Both the position numbers and the translations under genes were made by a program. Below the pieces are notes generated by a model. That model was not told where the DNA came from, searched no databases, and was given only the letters and a program-made list of their open reading frames with translations. From Pelagophyceae sp. CCMP2097 (lineage: Eukaryota > Sar > Pelagophyceae), in NCBI GenBank assembly GCA_026770575.1, contig MU657179.1, positions 591,674-655,673 on the forward strand: DNA of 64,000 bases, in the 5' to 3' direction. Shown here one piece after another: positions 1 through 10,532 of this stretch (position 1 is the stretch's first letter; every line of letters starts with the position of its first letter).

Positions 1-124
1 AGTCATCATGAGCCACAGAGGCGCCGTGCCGCACGCAAGTTGGAGCGAGCAGCCTCGATCGATCCCGAGAACATTAAACTTCCATCGGTGGGCTAACTAT
101 AGGTAATTCAGCGCAACGAGAGGC

Positions 125-505
125 GACCACCGAAAAGCCACACGCACCACCAAATACGACCACCGATACGCCACACGCACCACCAAATACGACCACCGAT
201 ACGCCCCGGGAAATGGGCTTCCAAAAGTACGACCACCGTTCTGCCCTTTTCAAATCGCCATAAAAAGATGAACCACCGATCTGACCCGCGCATTAAGGCT
301 TGAAAAAACAGAACCACCGAAGTGCCCTTGCCCACCGATCGCTGAAAAAAGGGACCACCGAACTGCCCTCGCCCACGAGACGCGAAAAGCAGAACCACCG
401 AAGTGCCCCGTTTATTTGGCGACGATTTACATAACCACCGAATTGCCCCATTGCGAGACCAAAAAAGGAAGACCACCTAAACAACCCCAAGGGACCACCT
501 ATCTG
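125..505. repeat. Degenerate tandem repeat, period about 40 bp
   Basis: The core ACCACCGA followed by a short spacer and TGCCC recurs at about 126, 159, 192, 232, 271, 312, 353, 393, 433, 472 and 492. From 192 to 472 the spacing is close to 40 bp, and the sequence between cores has diverged. Both strands carry open frames through it, but these are repeat artefacts and no protein family is recognised. It ends in a palindromic motif at 508-528. Bases 1-110 show nothing I can name. Confidence 0.8.
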
Positions 506-507
506 TA

Positions 508-528
508 CTACAATTGTAGGAATTCCTA
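508..528. repeat. Composite palindrome TACAATTGTA / TAGGAATTCCTA
   Basis: Two overlapping palindromes, CTACAATTGTAG and TAGGAATTCCTA, sit about 100 bp before the SET gene. The same pair occurs near 15208-15260 and 17826-17860, with partial copies near 17405, 31380, 31745 and 37481. This looks like the end of a dispersed element family rather than a gene-specific site. Confidence 0.6.
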
Positions 529-627
529 TCTCCCAAAATTTTTATTGGCACTCGCCAAAATATTATTCGGCGAAGCCGCATCGCTTCTCTCGCGGCCCCC
601 CCGTCGCTTGCCCCCCGGTGTGTCGGC

Positions 628-2380
628 ATGGCGGCGCAGCGCGCGTTCGAGCAGCTGCGGTCGCGGTGCGTGGCGCACCACGCGCTGCTGCTCAAGGACA
701 GCCCGATGCGCGGCCGCGGCCTCTTCATCGGCGACGCGATGGCAAAAGGCACCGTCGTCGCCGCCATCGACAGACGCATCTGGAAGGAGTTCTCCGCCGA
801 CGCCGCGAGAATCGCCGCCCCGAGGCAACTCCTCGAGCGCCTCGACACGGTGAGCAGGCCACGCTTCGGGTGTCACCATGAAGCGGGCCGGCAGACGGCG
901 CCCGCTTTTGCGGTCGGCAGTGCTCTTGGAGAGGCGCCGACGCGTTTGCGTAGATCGACATGCAGTCTGGGGCGGGCGGCATGCTCGCGGCGGCGACTCT
1001 GACAGCGCTGAACGTACTCTCGTTGTCGGACCGGCGCTACATGGACCTGGTCCCGGACAACTTCGACGTCCCAAGCCGCGTCATAATTGCGGGGAGACTC
1101 GTGGGACCCCCGAGAACGGCGAATCAAAAGACTCGAGCGGCATCATACGGACGCCATGGAAAGACTTACCGGGAGGCGCGGGTTCGGAGCGCGTGCCTTC
1201 GAATGAAACGCCAGGACACTAGGCGCCGGCGATGTGGTCGGACGAAGCGCTCGCGGCCCTGCAGACGTCGCCCGTCGCGAAGCGCGTGCGTGCCTTGCAC
1301 TCGATTCTATCGGGGCTGCCTTCCGCGGACCTGCGCGGTCCCTCTACATGCTGCGTTGGAGCGGCCTTCCCTTTAGGCGCGGGGCTTCGAGGCTTTGTGC
1401 GACCACATTTACGCGGCGTGCCACCTGCAGATCAACCCGGGCATCTTTCAGATGCTGATGGCGATGACGCGGTCTCGGGCCGTTTCCGAGAACACCACCA
1501 AGTTCTTTTCCCTCGTGCCCCTCGTCGAGCTCTTCAACCACGACTTTGAGCCGAACTGCCTCCGAGAATTCGACGGCGACACATTTACGGTGGTGGCGAC
1601 GCGCGACGTGGCGGCTGGCGAGGAGCTTACGCTTTCCTACGGCAACATGTCCAACGGCGACCTCCTCAACGTCTACGGCTTCGCGCTCACGGAGAACCCG
1701 CACAACTCCCTCGCGCTGGCCCTCGAGCCAGAAGACGTCGAGACGCAGTCGCCGCGCGCAGACGCCGTCGGTGCGCCCTGCATCCCGAAAGTTGCGCCCT
1801 GCATCCCTCAAGTCGACGGCGACGACTGGGGGCTTGAGCTGAGTCTGCCTATGGCCTTACCGCGCCCGTCTTGCCGCGACTGCTTTCCTAAGGCGCCGCC
1901 GCCGCCGCCGTCCCGGACGTGCTCATGCACGACTCGCCGCTCGCGCCGCACTGCCTTCGAAGGCTCCGCGCTGCGCACGCTCTTACCGAGGACGTTGTCG
2001 CCGCCCAGGCGAGCGGCAACGACGACGTCGACTTTGGCCTGTGAGTCCCTTTCCGATGCAAGCATTCGCCGATGCCGTCTACGTAGCCCGCTCTCGGCGC
2101 GCAACGAGCGCGAGGCGGTGGACGCCCTCGTCTTGGTGGTCAAGCGGACCCTCGCCGCGTACAAGACAACGCCGGGCGAAGACGCCGTGCGTGCTTTTTG
2201 CAAGTGCGGGATCGACGAAGCGTCCCGACGCCTGCCCGTCCGACGCAGGCGCTTCTCGCAAACGAGCAGCTGCACTTGGAGGCCTGGGAGCGCGCGGCCA
2301 TCCTCGTCCGTCTCGGCGAGAAGCAGCTGCTGATGCAGCAGCTCGACCGCGCCGACCAGGCGCTCGCCCTCCTCAACTGA
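628..2380 (+). CDS. SET-domain protein methyltransferase, Rubisco-LSMT-like
   Basis: Several exons assemble into one SET-domain protein. Exon 1, from the ATG at 628, carries the SET entry motif GRGLFIGDAMAKGTVV. An exon near 960-1075 gives SLSDRRYMDLVPDNFDVP, and one after the CACTAG acceptor near 1219 gives MWSDEALAALQTSPVAKRV. The exon around 1395-1740 holds the SET core: LVELFNHDFEPNC (the NH..C motif of the AdoMet site) and GEELTLSYGNMSNGDLLNVYGF. The last part, LLANEQLHLEAWERAAIL to the stop at 2380, fits the helical LSMT substrate-binding domain. An intron near 2040-2085 runs GTGAGT to CGTAG. Family members methylate lysines of Rubisco, aldolases or ribosomal and histone proteins; the substrate here is unknown. 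A 16-bp direct repeat near 1775-1812 (GCGCCCTGCATCCC twice) may be coding or part of a further intron. Confidence 0.8.
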
Positions 2381-2466
2381 GCGAGGACCCGCCGTTTTCG
2401 CCATTAAGCCAGGATCGATTACGAGTCAATGCGGCATCACCAGGTGGCGGTGGGCGCTTTCGTCGT

Positions 2467-5400
2467 CTATTCGAGGAGCAATGAGACTTGCTTCTTCAGC
2501 CGCGAAATGAAGTCGTTGAGCGGCGGGACGTGCTGGTCCATAAGGTGAAGCACCTTTGCCTTGGCCTGCCTTTTTTCTGCCGGTTTCGCCGCCTTTGCAA
2601 AGTGGTCGTACAGAGCCACGAGCGCCGCCTCGAGGACGAAGAGCGACGCGCGCCGCAGGCGCACCGCCGCCAAATCGTCAGAGTCCGTCTCGTCGGCCCA
2701 AGACAGCGCAGACGCCTAATTCGCACATTCGTTGGATAAAGCCCTCAGCCTCGGACAAACGCCCGGAGACAAAGCCCGGCGGGCGCAAAGGCATACAAAA
2801 GTACCTTTCGAATGGTGGCGACGACGGCGTCGAGGTCGAAGGTACCCTCTCGCGCGTCGAGGCGCCGCGCGGCGTCGACGAGGCGCGTCCACGTCAGAGC
2901 GGCCACGTTGAGCTTATCATCGTCAAACGCCGTCCAGCCGCGCTGCCGCGCGACCAAGTGCCGCTCGCGCTCCGCGGGCGTCGTCGGCGAGATAGAAGCC
3001 CACTGCGGCAGGGGCGCCGCTTCGCTCTCCTCGTCGTAGCGCTTCGCAAACGCGGCTCCGCCCGCCGCCGGCGGCGACCGCCAGCCGGGGAGCACGGCGC
3101 GCTCGGCCGAGGCCTGCGCGAGCAGCGCCCATAGGCGCGGCGCGTAGCTGGCCTGGTGCGACGCCGACGCGGCGGCCCAGGCCTCGGACGCGTACGCGTC
3201 GTCGTCGCCGGCGTCCCCCGGCGGCGCCGTCGCGCAGACGGCGAGGATGCCGACCATGGCCGCCCGAGCGCGCATGGCGGAGAACGAAGTGAGAGGCGCG
3301 GAGGCGTCGAGGAGAGCGTCCAACTCGCGGTCCGACCTTGACAAAAGCCCGCCGACGAATCTGCGCGCGTCTCGGCAGAGCCTCGCGTGCCTCGGCAGCG
3401 TTGCGACGAGCTCGCGAACGAGCTCCAAAGCGAGGAGGACGGCTCGCGAGACGCCGCGGGAATGGAGGCGTTCGTTGCGGGCGAGCGCAACGACGACGTC
3501 GCGGTCCACCAACGCCACGGCCCCCGCGCGCCGCGCGGCGAGGCGGACCAGCGCGCCCAAAGCGCTCTCCAGCTCGGCGGATGCGAGCTCCTCCGTCTGC
3601 TCCTGCTCCACAGCGTCCCAGGCCGCGTCGTTAGATTGCGGCCTCTTCAGGACAGCGTCCAGAATGTCGTGCTCGCCGGCGCTCAGGGCGTGGCGCGCGG
3701 CGGCCTCGGAGCACCGGATGGCGCCGCAGAGCGCCGCCGCCGCGGCGAGGCGGACCCAGGGCGTCGCAGCCGACGCCGCGTCCGCGCCGACGCGCCGCCA
3801 CACCTGCGGAGGGCAGACGTCGTCGTCCAAGCCCGCGGCGCGGCCCTGCGGCGCCGAGTCGCGCGATAAAGCGTGCGCCAGCGCGACGTGGAGGTGGCCT
3901 CGCAGAGCCTCGGAGGTGACGTCGCGGTCCGCCAGCGCCGCCCCGATGGCCCGCGCCAGGCGCGCCGTCTCGCGGCGCTGCCACGCCGAGTCGGCGTGGT
4001 CGGCGTTTAAAACGGCGAGGGACCGCAGGTTGGCCACAGCGTCGGCGGCCACCTTGGCCAGAGCCTCGCCCGCGCGCGCGTCGCACCGCCGCTGCGACGC
4101 CAGCGCGGCCAGCGCGGCCAGCGCGACGCCGCGGATGACGGCGCGCGGCGCGCTCAAGGCGTCGAGGGCGTCGTCCTCGCCGTCGGAGCCGGCTTCGTCC
4201 TCGAGGAGCATGAGCCGCTTCGTCGCGGGTGCTTGCTCCCGCGGCGCGCAGAGGCTCGCGGCGCCGTGCGCGTAGCCGAGGGCGACCGTGAGAAGCTTGG
4301 CGACGGCGTCTGCTAAACCGACGGCGGCGCAGCGCCGGTCGTTTGCAGCGTTTGCCTGCCTGGCCCAGTCTAAAAGCATCGAACGCCTTTTTTCCGTCGC
4401 CGCATCCAAAACCGCGTCCGCGTTCACCGCCGCCGGTTGTTGCGCCAGCTTCTTCAGGAGCAACGAGACGTCGACGACGTCGTGGCACGCGGTCAAAGAG
4501 TCGGCTTCTTTTTGCTTGTAAAAGCAATCGTTGGCGATTTGCCTCAGCGCAACGTCGTCGGGCGGCGGGAGCGCGGTGCCGTCGTCGGCGTCGCTGGCCA
4601 GCGCCACGGCGGCGCGCAGCAAAGCCGCCGCGAGGCGCGGGCAGCCCGTGGCGTCGTCGGCCTCTGCGGGCCCGCCGAGACCGTCCGCGCCCACGCGAGT
4701 AAGTTCGTCCAGCATCTGCGCCGCCCGAGCTCGAGTGCGGTCGCTCAGGTCGCTCTGCGGAGGTTGGAAGGCGTATGGCCTCTGGGCGGCGTACGCGGCG
4801 ACGGCGACGCAATCCAAAACAGCTCGAGCCGTCCGGGCGCCTGCCACGGCGCGGCCGGCCAAGACGAGGCGCGCGGCGCGGCCCAGGGCCCAGGACAGGC
4901 CGCGGCCGCCGTCAAAGGCTGCGACGGCGTCGACCGTCGCCGCCGACGTCGCCGGCGCCTTTGCGAGCTGATATAAAAGTTCCCACGCCGGCTCTGCCAG
5001 CGAATGCGGCGCAGAGTCCGAGTCGGGGAACCCCAAAGAGTCAAAGGCGAGGTGGACGACGTCGCCGAGGCATCCCGCGGATTCGACGACTTGAGCGTCG
5101 TAGGCGATGCGCGCGGCGGAAGTTTCCGCGTTGGCGTCCAACCCCAGCAGCCAGTGCCCGACGCTCGAGGGCCCGCCGCGCGCAGAGCACTCTGCAATAA
5201 GATCCAGCGTCTCCGTCAGCGCGACCAGGTCGCCGGCGGTGGAGACGGCGGGTGCGTAAAGGTCTGCGTCGCGCGAAGTGGCGCCGCAGTCAGCGCAATC
5301 AACGACTCTGCGTGCCGAGGCGAGCCTTGCGGCCAAGGCGCCTCGGACGCCGTCGTCGCGCTGGAGCGCCGTCTTCAACCGCGCGGCGTCGGAGTTGCGC

Positions 5401-8400
5401 GCCACGTGCCTGAGCAGGGCCACGGCGTCCGCGGCCGACTTTTCGCGGTGAGCGGGCAGCGGCGCCACGCGCAGCGCCAGCTCCGAGACGAGGCTGGATA
5501 TGGAAGTCGCGAAGAAGGGCAGCGTCGCCACCGCCTCGCGCGCCGCGTCCATGCCCATGACTCGCTCTTCGGCGTCTGGCTTGACGGCGTCGGGCTTGAC
5601 GGCGTCGAAGAAGGAGAGCGAGACTTGCTCCGATAACGTCCTCGGCGCGCCGCGCGCGCCCGAGACGAGCGCGCGCGCCGCCCGCGTCGCGCCGGCCGCG
5701 AGGTTCGTCGCCAAAGCGCGGCGGCAGGCGCCGACAAAGGCCGCCTACATGAAAATAAGACATCGGGTGGGAAAAGGGGGGTGGTCGCCCCTTAATTTGC
5801 CCACCTCAAGGGATTCCTACCTCGTGGTCCGCGACGCGGCCAAGCAAAGAAAGCGCCGCCTTTTCCGCCTGCGCGCGCCACCACGCCGTGCCCGCGCCGC
5901 GCTCAGACTCTCGCGCGGACTCGAGGCGCGCGCGCGCGTCGAGGGCCCAACGCAGCTGCGCCGCCTCGCCGGCGGCCGGCGGCGCCTCGTCATCTTCGTC
6001 GTCGTCGTCCGCCGCCGCCGCTTCCGCCTCGCCCTTGCGCGCCTCGGAGAGCAATTCGACACACGACTGCAGGAGGCCGCCGCCCTGCGTCGTCGCGTCG
6101 TAGAAAATTTCGAAGCCCGCCGACACGGCGTCGTCCTGCGTAGGTTCCTTGGCGTTAAAGTCCGCCTTCCAGGCGTCCGAGTCGGCGCCGTAGGCGTCGA
6201 GGGCGGTGCCGAGGCAGTCCAGCGCGCGCGCGGCGAGCTTCCAGCGCTCGTCTGAATGCGCGAAGACTAAAGTAGACACTTCCTGCCTCGACGCGCACCG
6301 GAGCAGCACGTCGCGCAGCGCGAACCTGACCAGAGCGCGCGCCGCCGGCGCCGCTAAAGATTTGCGCTTCAAGAGCTCGGCGCCGCAGACAAGGACGGCG
6401 TCCGTCGCCGAATACGTGCGGAGCCGCGATTCTGCGCCGTCGACGTCTCGCTCGGCGACACCGCGCGCCGCCGCCGCAGAATAGCGAGAGTCGCTGACCA
6501 CGTCCGTGTACCGCGCGCGGCGGTGCTGCACGCGGCCGTCGATCGGCGGCGCAGCCTGCGGGGACCACGGGTCGAGCTGCCTCGGCACCGGGGCCGGCTG
6601 CGCCTCGGCCACTTTGAGCGACCGCGGGTAACGCATCATCGCCGGCGCCGCCGGCAGCACGAATTCCGTCTTCGGGACCTCTGAGAGGACTTTAAAGTGG
6701 TCCCACAGGAGGCCGACGGCCTTTGCGACCTCGTCGGCTTGGCAAAGAGCGGCCACGGCGCGAAGGCACGCCGCCTTTAAATCCAGCGGCACGGCATCTG
6801 CCGCGCGCGCGTAAAGGCGCAAAAGAGACGAGGCGAGCTGCGGCGCGCGCTGCTGGCCCAAGGCGTGCAGGTCGCCGAGGGTCTGCGAGGCGCGATCTGT
6901 CGAAGCTTCGCACAACAAGTCCACGTGGGCCGCCGACGGCCGGGCGACGTTTGCAACGACGTCGCAGATGGCCGCCAACGCATCGGCGTCCTTTGGGGAC
7001 AGCCACAGAGCCAGGCGCTCCGCGGGCCGGGCGACGGTCTCGCCCTCTTCCCCGTAGTACGCGCTCGCAGACGGCCGCTGCCGCTCCTGCAGCACCTCCA
7101 GCTCCGAGGCGCGCAGCACTTCACCGTAGCGGTCGACGTGCGAGAAGAAGGCGGACCAGGAATACCCCGGCGGCGGCGGCGCCAGGGCCTTGTGCGTCGC
7201 GGCGTCGCCGTCCGCGCGGAGGAGCTCGCGCACCTGCGCCGCCGCCGCTGCGCCGCCGCGGGCGAGCGTGGCGAGGGCGCGGATGTACGGGACGCGCGCG
7301 GCGTCGTCGTGGCGCGCCTTGTCGCCGAGCATTGAGAAGAATTGCGCCGCCGTCGGAGCCTTCGCTAATGCGCCGTCGTCGCCGCCCTCAACGTCGAAGA
7401 AGCGGTCGCAGACTTTCGGGTGCGCCTCGGCGAGGGACCTTACAAGCTCGACGAGTTCGTCGAGGCCGTCAGCCGTGTGCGTGGCCCCGTCTCTCGCGGG
7501 TAAGACCTCAAAGTGGTACAGCGTCTCCAGCAAAGCGATGACGAGCTCCGCCAGCGCGGCCAGATACACCGTCGGCGCGCGGCCGCCCTGCGGCTCGCGC
7601 AGCGCGCCGCATCGTAAAAGAGAGTGCGCCCGGCAGAGGAACGTGCAGCAGCCGAGATCAAACGCCTCTCTCAACGCAACCAAGGCGCGCGCCTCGGCCG
7701 CCTCGTCGTTCGTTTCCGCCGCGCGCCGCGCCACGACCAACGCCCACGCAAGCACCTAGGGCGTGCACCCTCCAAGACGTCGTCGAGGAAGACAACTCAT
7801 CGACAAATGCGACTCACGGCGACGCCGCGCGCGCCGCGCTGCGAGGGCCCCTCGTTAGGCGCGCCGGCCTGGGGCTGGACTGCGTTTGCGACGTCGTCGG
7901 AGCAGCCCATCGCCGCGAGTTGGTTCGCTTCAAAATCGTCTTCGTCGCCGCCGCCAGCCGCGTCGCCGTCTTCGCGCGACCGGAAGCGCGCCGTCGCGTC
8001 TAAAGCCTGGACGACGAGGAGGAGCAGCACGTCTCGGCTTTGGTCCACCTTTTGCGCGTTTTGAACCGGCGCCGCCGCCGCGTACCCCGCGCCCAAAAAT
8101 CCCACGGGCGACGACGAACGCGGCTTCTTCGCGCGTTGGCGCACCATCGCCGCGTCGTCGACGAGGCGCGAGACGTCTAAAACGAGTCGCAGCACGGATG
8201 CGCACTCTTGCGGGAAGAGTTGCACGTCGTAAAATGCGTAAAAAAGCGCTTCCGCCGCAGTCGCCGATAACTTGGCGGCGGCGTCGCGCCGCTGCGCCGA
8301 CGTCGCCCAGCCGCCGCCGCAGAGGCCGCGCACGCCGCGCAGCACCGCCGCGCACAGCGGCTCGGCGGGCACCGCTCCCGCTGAGCCGCGCGAAAGGCGC

Positions 8401-9180
8401 TTGACGTGGCCCCGCAGCATCCTGCGCAGGTCCGCGTCTAGACGGCCGTCCAACGCGCCCTTGACCGTTTCCAGGAGCGCCTGCACGGCGCACTCGGCCT
8501 CGAAGTAGAAAAGCCTAGGCAGTCGAGGTGACGCCATCAGCTCGCCCGGCTCAAAGGCCCTGCATCCCGGATGTCAGTCGGTAGCCGCACCGCCGCGCGG
8601 CGTCGACGATGTCCTCGTCGAGTCCGCACTCGCCCAAGCCCAGCGCGCGCGAGAGCTGGCGCCGCTTGCCGCGCTCGGACCTGCAAACGCGGTGGGCTAC
8701 CGCAGGCGGTGGGGCCCGAAGAAGACCGGAAAAGAGGCCGGCGCCGCCCTGCTGCATGCGCGTGGCACGCACATCCGGGCGAGGAGGTCGAGTGCGATTT
8801 CCTCATCGAGCTGGAGCTCATCGGAGAGCGTCACGATAGCCCTTCCGAGCTGCGGCTACGACGACGCGTCGTTCAAAGCCGAAGCGGCGTTCAAGACGCA
8901 CCTGGATCTGCTGGTCCTGGCCGTTGTGGAGTTTGAGCGCACCACCAGAGGCCACGCGTTGGCGCTTGTCCGCCGCCGGCGGAGGCACGTCCAGCGCCTT
9001 GGACAGCGCCACGCCTGCCGCAAGCGTGCCGGTCGCACGCTATCGCCGCGGCCTCCTGGCGGGCGACGCACCTTTATCGTCGAGGAGGTTCGAAACCTTT
9101 GCGAGGTGGCGCCGTGCCTGCAGCGAACCCCGCGCGGACCCATCGCCGAGTGCAGCCAGCTGCGTCAGCACGTCCTGCAT
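2467..9180 (-). CDS. NUP205: Nup205/Nup192-type scaffold nucleoporin
   Basis: At least six exons on the minus strand give about 2,000 residues, the usual length for this family. The start is the ATG at 9180 (MQDVLTQLAALGDGS). Next come AIVTLSDELQLDEEIALDLL, matching the conserved LSD..L.E..A..LL segment, then long helical-repeat exons at 8530-7797, 7755-5806 and 5736-2757. These include GYSWSAFFSHVDRYGEVLR, the W..FF..L..Y motif near the middle of Nup205. The final exon is 2467-2715. Readable introns are 2716-2756 (41 nt, GTCCGA to TTAG), about 5737-5825 (GTAGGA to GTAG) and one of about 68 nt near 7756 (GTGAGT to CCTAG). The protein would be an inner-ring scaffold of the nuclear pore. Sequence drift in this family is high, so the call rests on the order of motifs, helical repeats and length. 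Confidence 0.75.
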
Positions 9181-9435
9181 GCCGCCGCGGGCGCACGCCG
9201 CGCAATCACGCGATTTGGCGGCGCCGCGGGGAGGCGCCGGAGCCGCGATCTCGGCGACCGAGACTCAACGTCACTGAAGAAAATACCCCCATACTATCAG
9301 GTAAAATACCCCAATAACGCGTTCACGCGGGGCCGCTTAAGTGCGGGCCCCTCGCACCAGCGTATATACACCTCCGTACCCAGCTCCTTGGCATTGGGGC
9401 CGGTATGAGGCGCTCTTTGGTCCCCGACTCGTTAG
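9181..9435. other. Intergenic stretch with dispersed repeat copy (9362-9402)
   Basis: This spacer lies upstream of the nucleoporin start and downstream of the SOUL gene. It holds a short AT-rich patch (AAATACCCC twice near 9279-9312). The segment 9362-9402, beginning GTATATACACCTCCGTACCC, recurs nearly identically at 53245-53284. No gene is seen. Confidence 0.55.
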
Positions 9436-10308
9436 TCACGGCGCGGTTGGCGGGGCGTCTGCGGTCGGGAAGGCGTCTGCGGTTGGAAACGCGCCTTCGG
9501 CGAGCTCGAGCCAGACCTCGTTGTCTCGGTTCCAGGGCAGCGCGAACATTTCGTTGTACTGGGCTAAAAACATTTGTTCCTTTGCGCGCGGCGCGAGACC
9601 AATCCCCGCCGCTTTCAGCGCCGCGGCGAGCTTGGTGCGCTCTGTGTCGCACACGTCGGGCGTCGCGTAGCCCGAGAACCTGCGATCCATGAGGTCGAGG
9701 GGCGCACGGAGGCGGTCTCGAGGGGCGGATCACGCTCTCTCGCAAGTTGGTGTATTCCGACGCCGGTGCGCGGGCTTGGCGACGGCGACGCAGAGGGGTT
9801 CGAGGACGTAGGCCGAGAGTTCTTCGAGGAGCGGCTCTGGCGGCGGCATGGGCGCGTTCGAAGCGTCCAGCGGCGTGTGTGGGTGCGGGAGCACGAACCG
9901 CATGCGCTTCGGCGAGTCAAAGGGCTGCATCAAAGCCGGCGACGTGGCCGGCATGGGCAGGCCCAGCGCGTTCTCGCCGCGCGAACAGTACCTAGCAACG
10001 GCGAAAGGTTTTTAGTGGTCATGTCGGCGGGCGGTCGAAGCGCACCCGCCTAAGAGCTCGTAGCCCTCTGGCCGTGCGGTGTACTCGCACTCGACGACGC
10101 TCATGCGCTGGTAGCGGCGGCACTCGTACGCCGGCGTCTCGGCGAGGACGTCGTAGGACGGCAGCTGGACCCCGTACTTTTCCCGGATCTCCACGTTCGT
10201 CAGCACCTTTGGCGCCGCCTTAGGCGCGCCGCCGAAGAGCGCGCCAAAGTTGAACGCCGACGCCGCGAAACAGCACCAGGCCAGCGCCAGCAGCCGGGCC
10301 TGCGTCAT
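9436..10308 (-). CDS. SOUL haem-binding protein, plastid-type presequence
   Basis: Three exons are visible: about 10308-10030, about 9975-9775 and about 9705-9436. The N-terminus MTQARLLALAWCCFAASAF is a signal peptide ending in AASAF|NF, the ASAF-type cleavage motif of heterokont plastid proteins. The SOUL domain follows: LPSYDVLAETPAYECRRYQ, then MPATSPALM and KRMRFVLPHPHT in exon 2, then RFSGYATPDVCDTERTKLAA and LAQYNEMFALPWNRDNEVWL in exon 3. SOUL/HEBP proteins bind haem or tetrapyrroles, and plastid forms are linked to plastoglobules and pigment turnover. Residues after WLELAEGAF are a short Ala/Pro/Thr tail with the nearly exact repeat FPTADAFPTADAPPTAP. The second intron edge is uncertain by a few bases. 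Confidence 0.88.
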
Positions 10309-10334
10309 GGCGTCGGAGCGGCAAAAATAAATCG

Positions 10335-10360
10335 TCGCTGAAATTATATCATTTCAGCGA
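10335..10360. promoter_or_regulatory. Palindrome TCGCTGAAAT-N6-ATTTCAGCGA between divergent genes
   Basis: A perfect 10-bp inverted repeat with a 6-nt loop lies 27 bp upstream of the SOUL start and about 170 bp before the PIN-like gene. A related TCGCTGAAAA/TTTTCAGCGA pair lies upstream of the RlmL start at 45222-45255. A shared promoter element is an inference. Confidence 0.4.
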
Positions 10361-10500
10361 TACGTTCCGGAGAGTTCTCGTTACGGAAGGACGAAACACG
10401 ACGAAGCCAAGGACCACGGAAGCGAGGGTCCGGTGCTCCCCGGCCGTGTTGGAGTCCATCCCCGTGAGCCGGCGAGGGGTGTGTGCCGCGTTTCGAAAAT

Positions 10501-10532
10501 AGCCCCACACAGGGTGGATCTTAAGCAAGCAA
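10501..10532 (+). repeat. Dispersed 32-bp sequence ending exactly at an ATG (copy 1)
   Basis: The sequence AGCCCCACACAGGGTGGATC continues with TTAAGCAAGCAA and abuts the ATG at 10533. Copies lie at 38603-38634 (same strand) and 46915-46943 (opposite strand). Each contains a CCCAC..GGGTGG inverted repeat and TTAAGCAAG. Confidence 0.65.

Noticed and set aside
3247..4275. Long open frames opposite the nucleoporin exons (also 5500-6255 and 6723-7541 on the plus strand)
   Set aside because: They are Arg/Ala/Ser-rich shadows of GC-rich coding sequence, with no domains; the minus strand carries conserved motifs.
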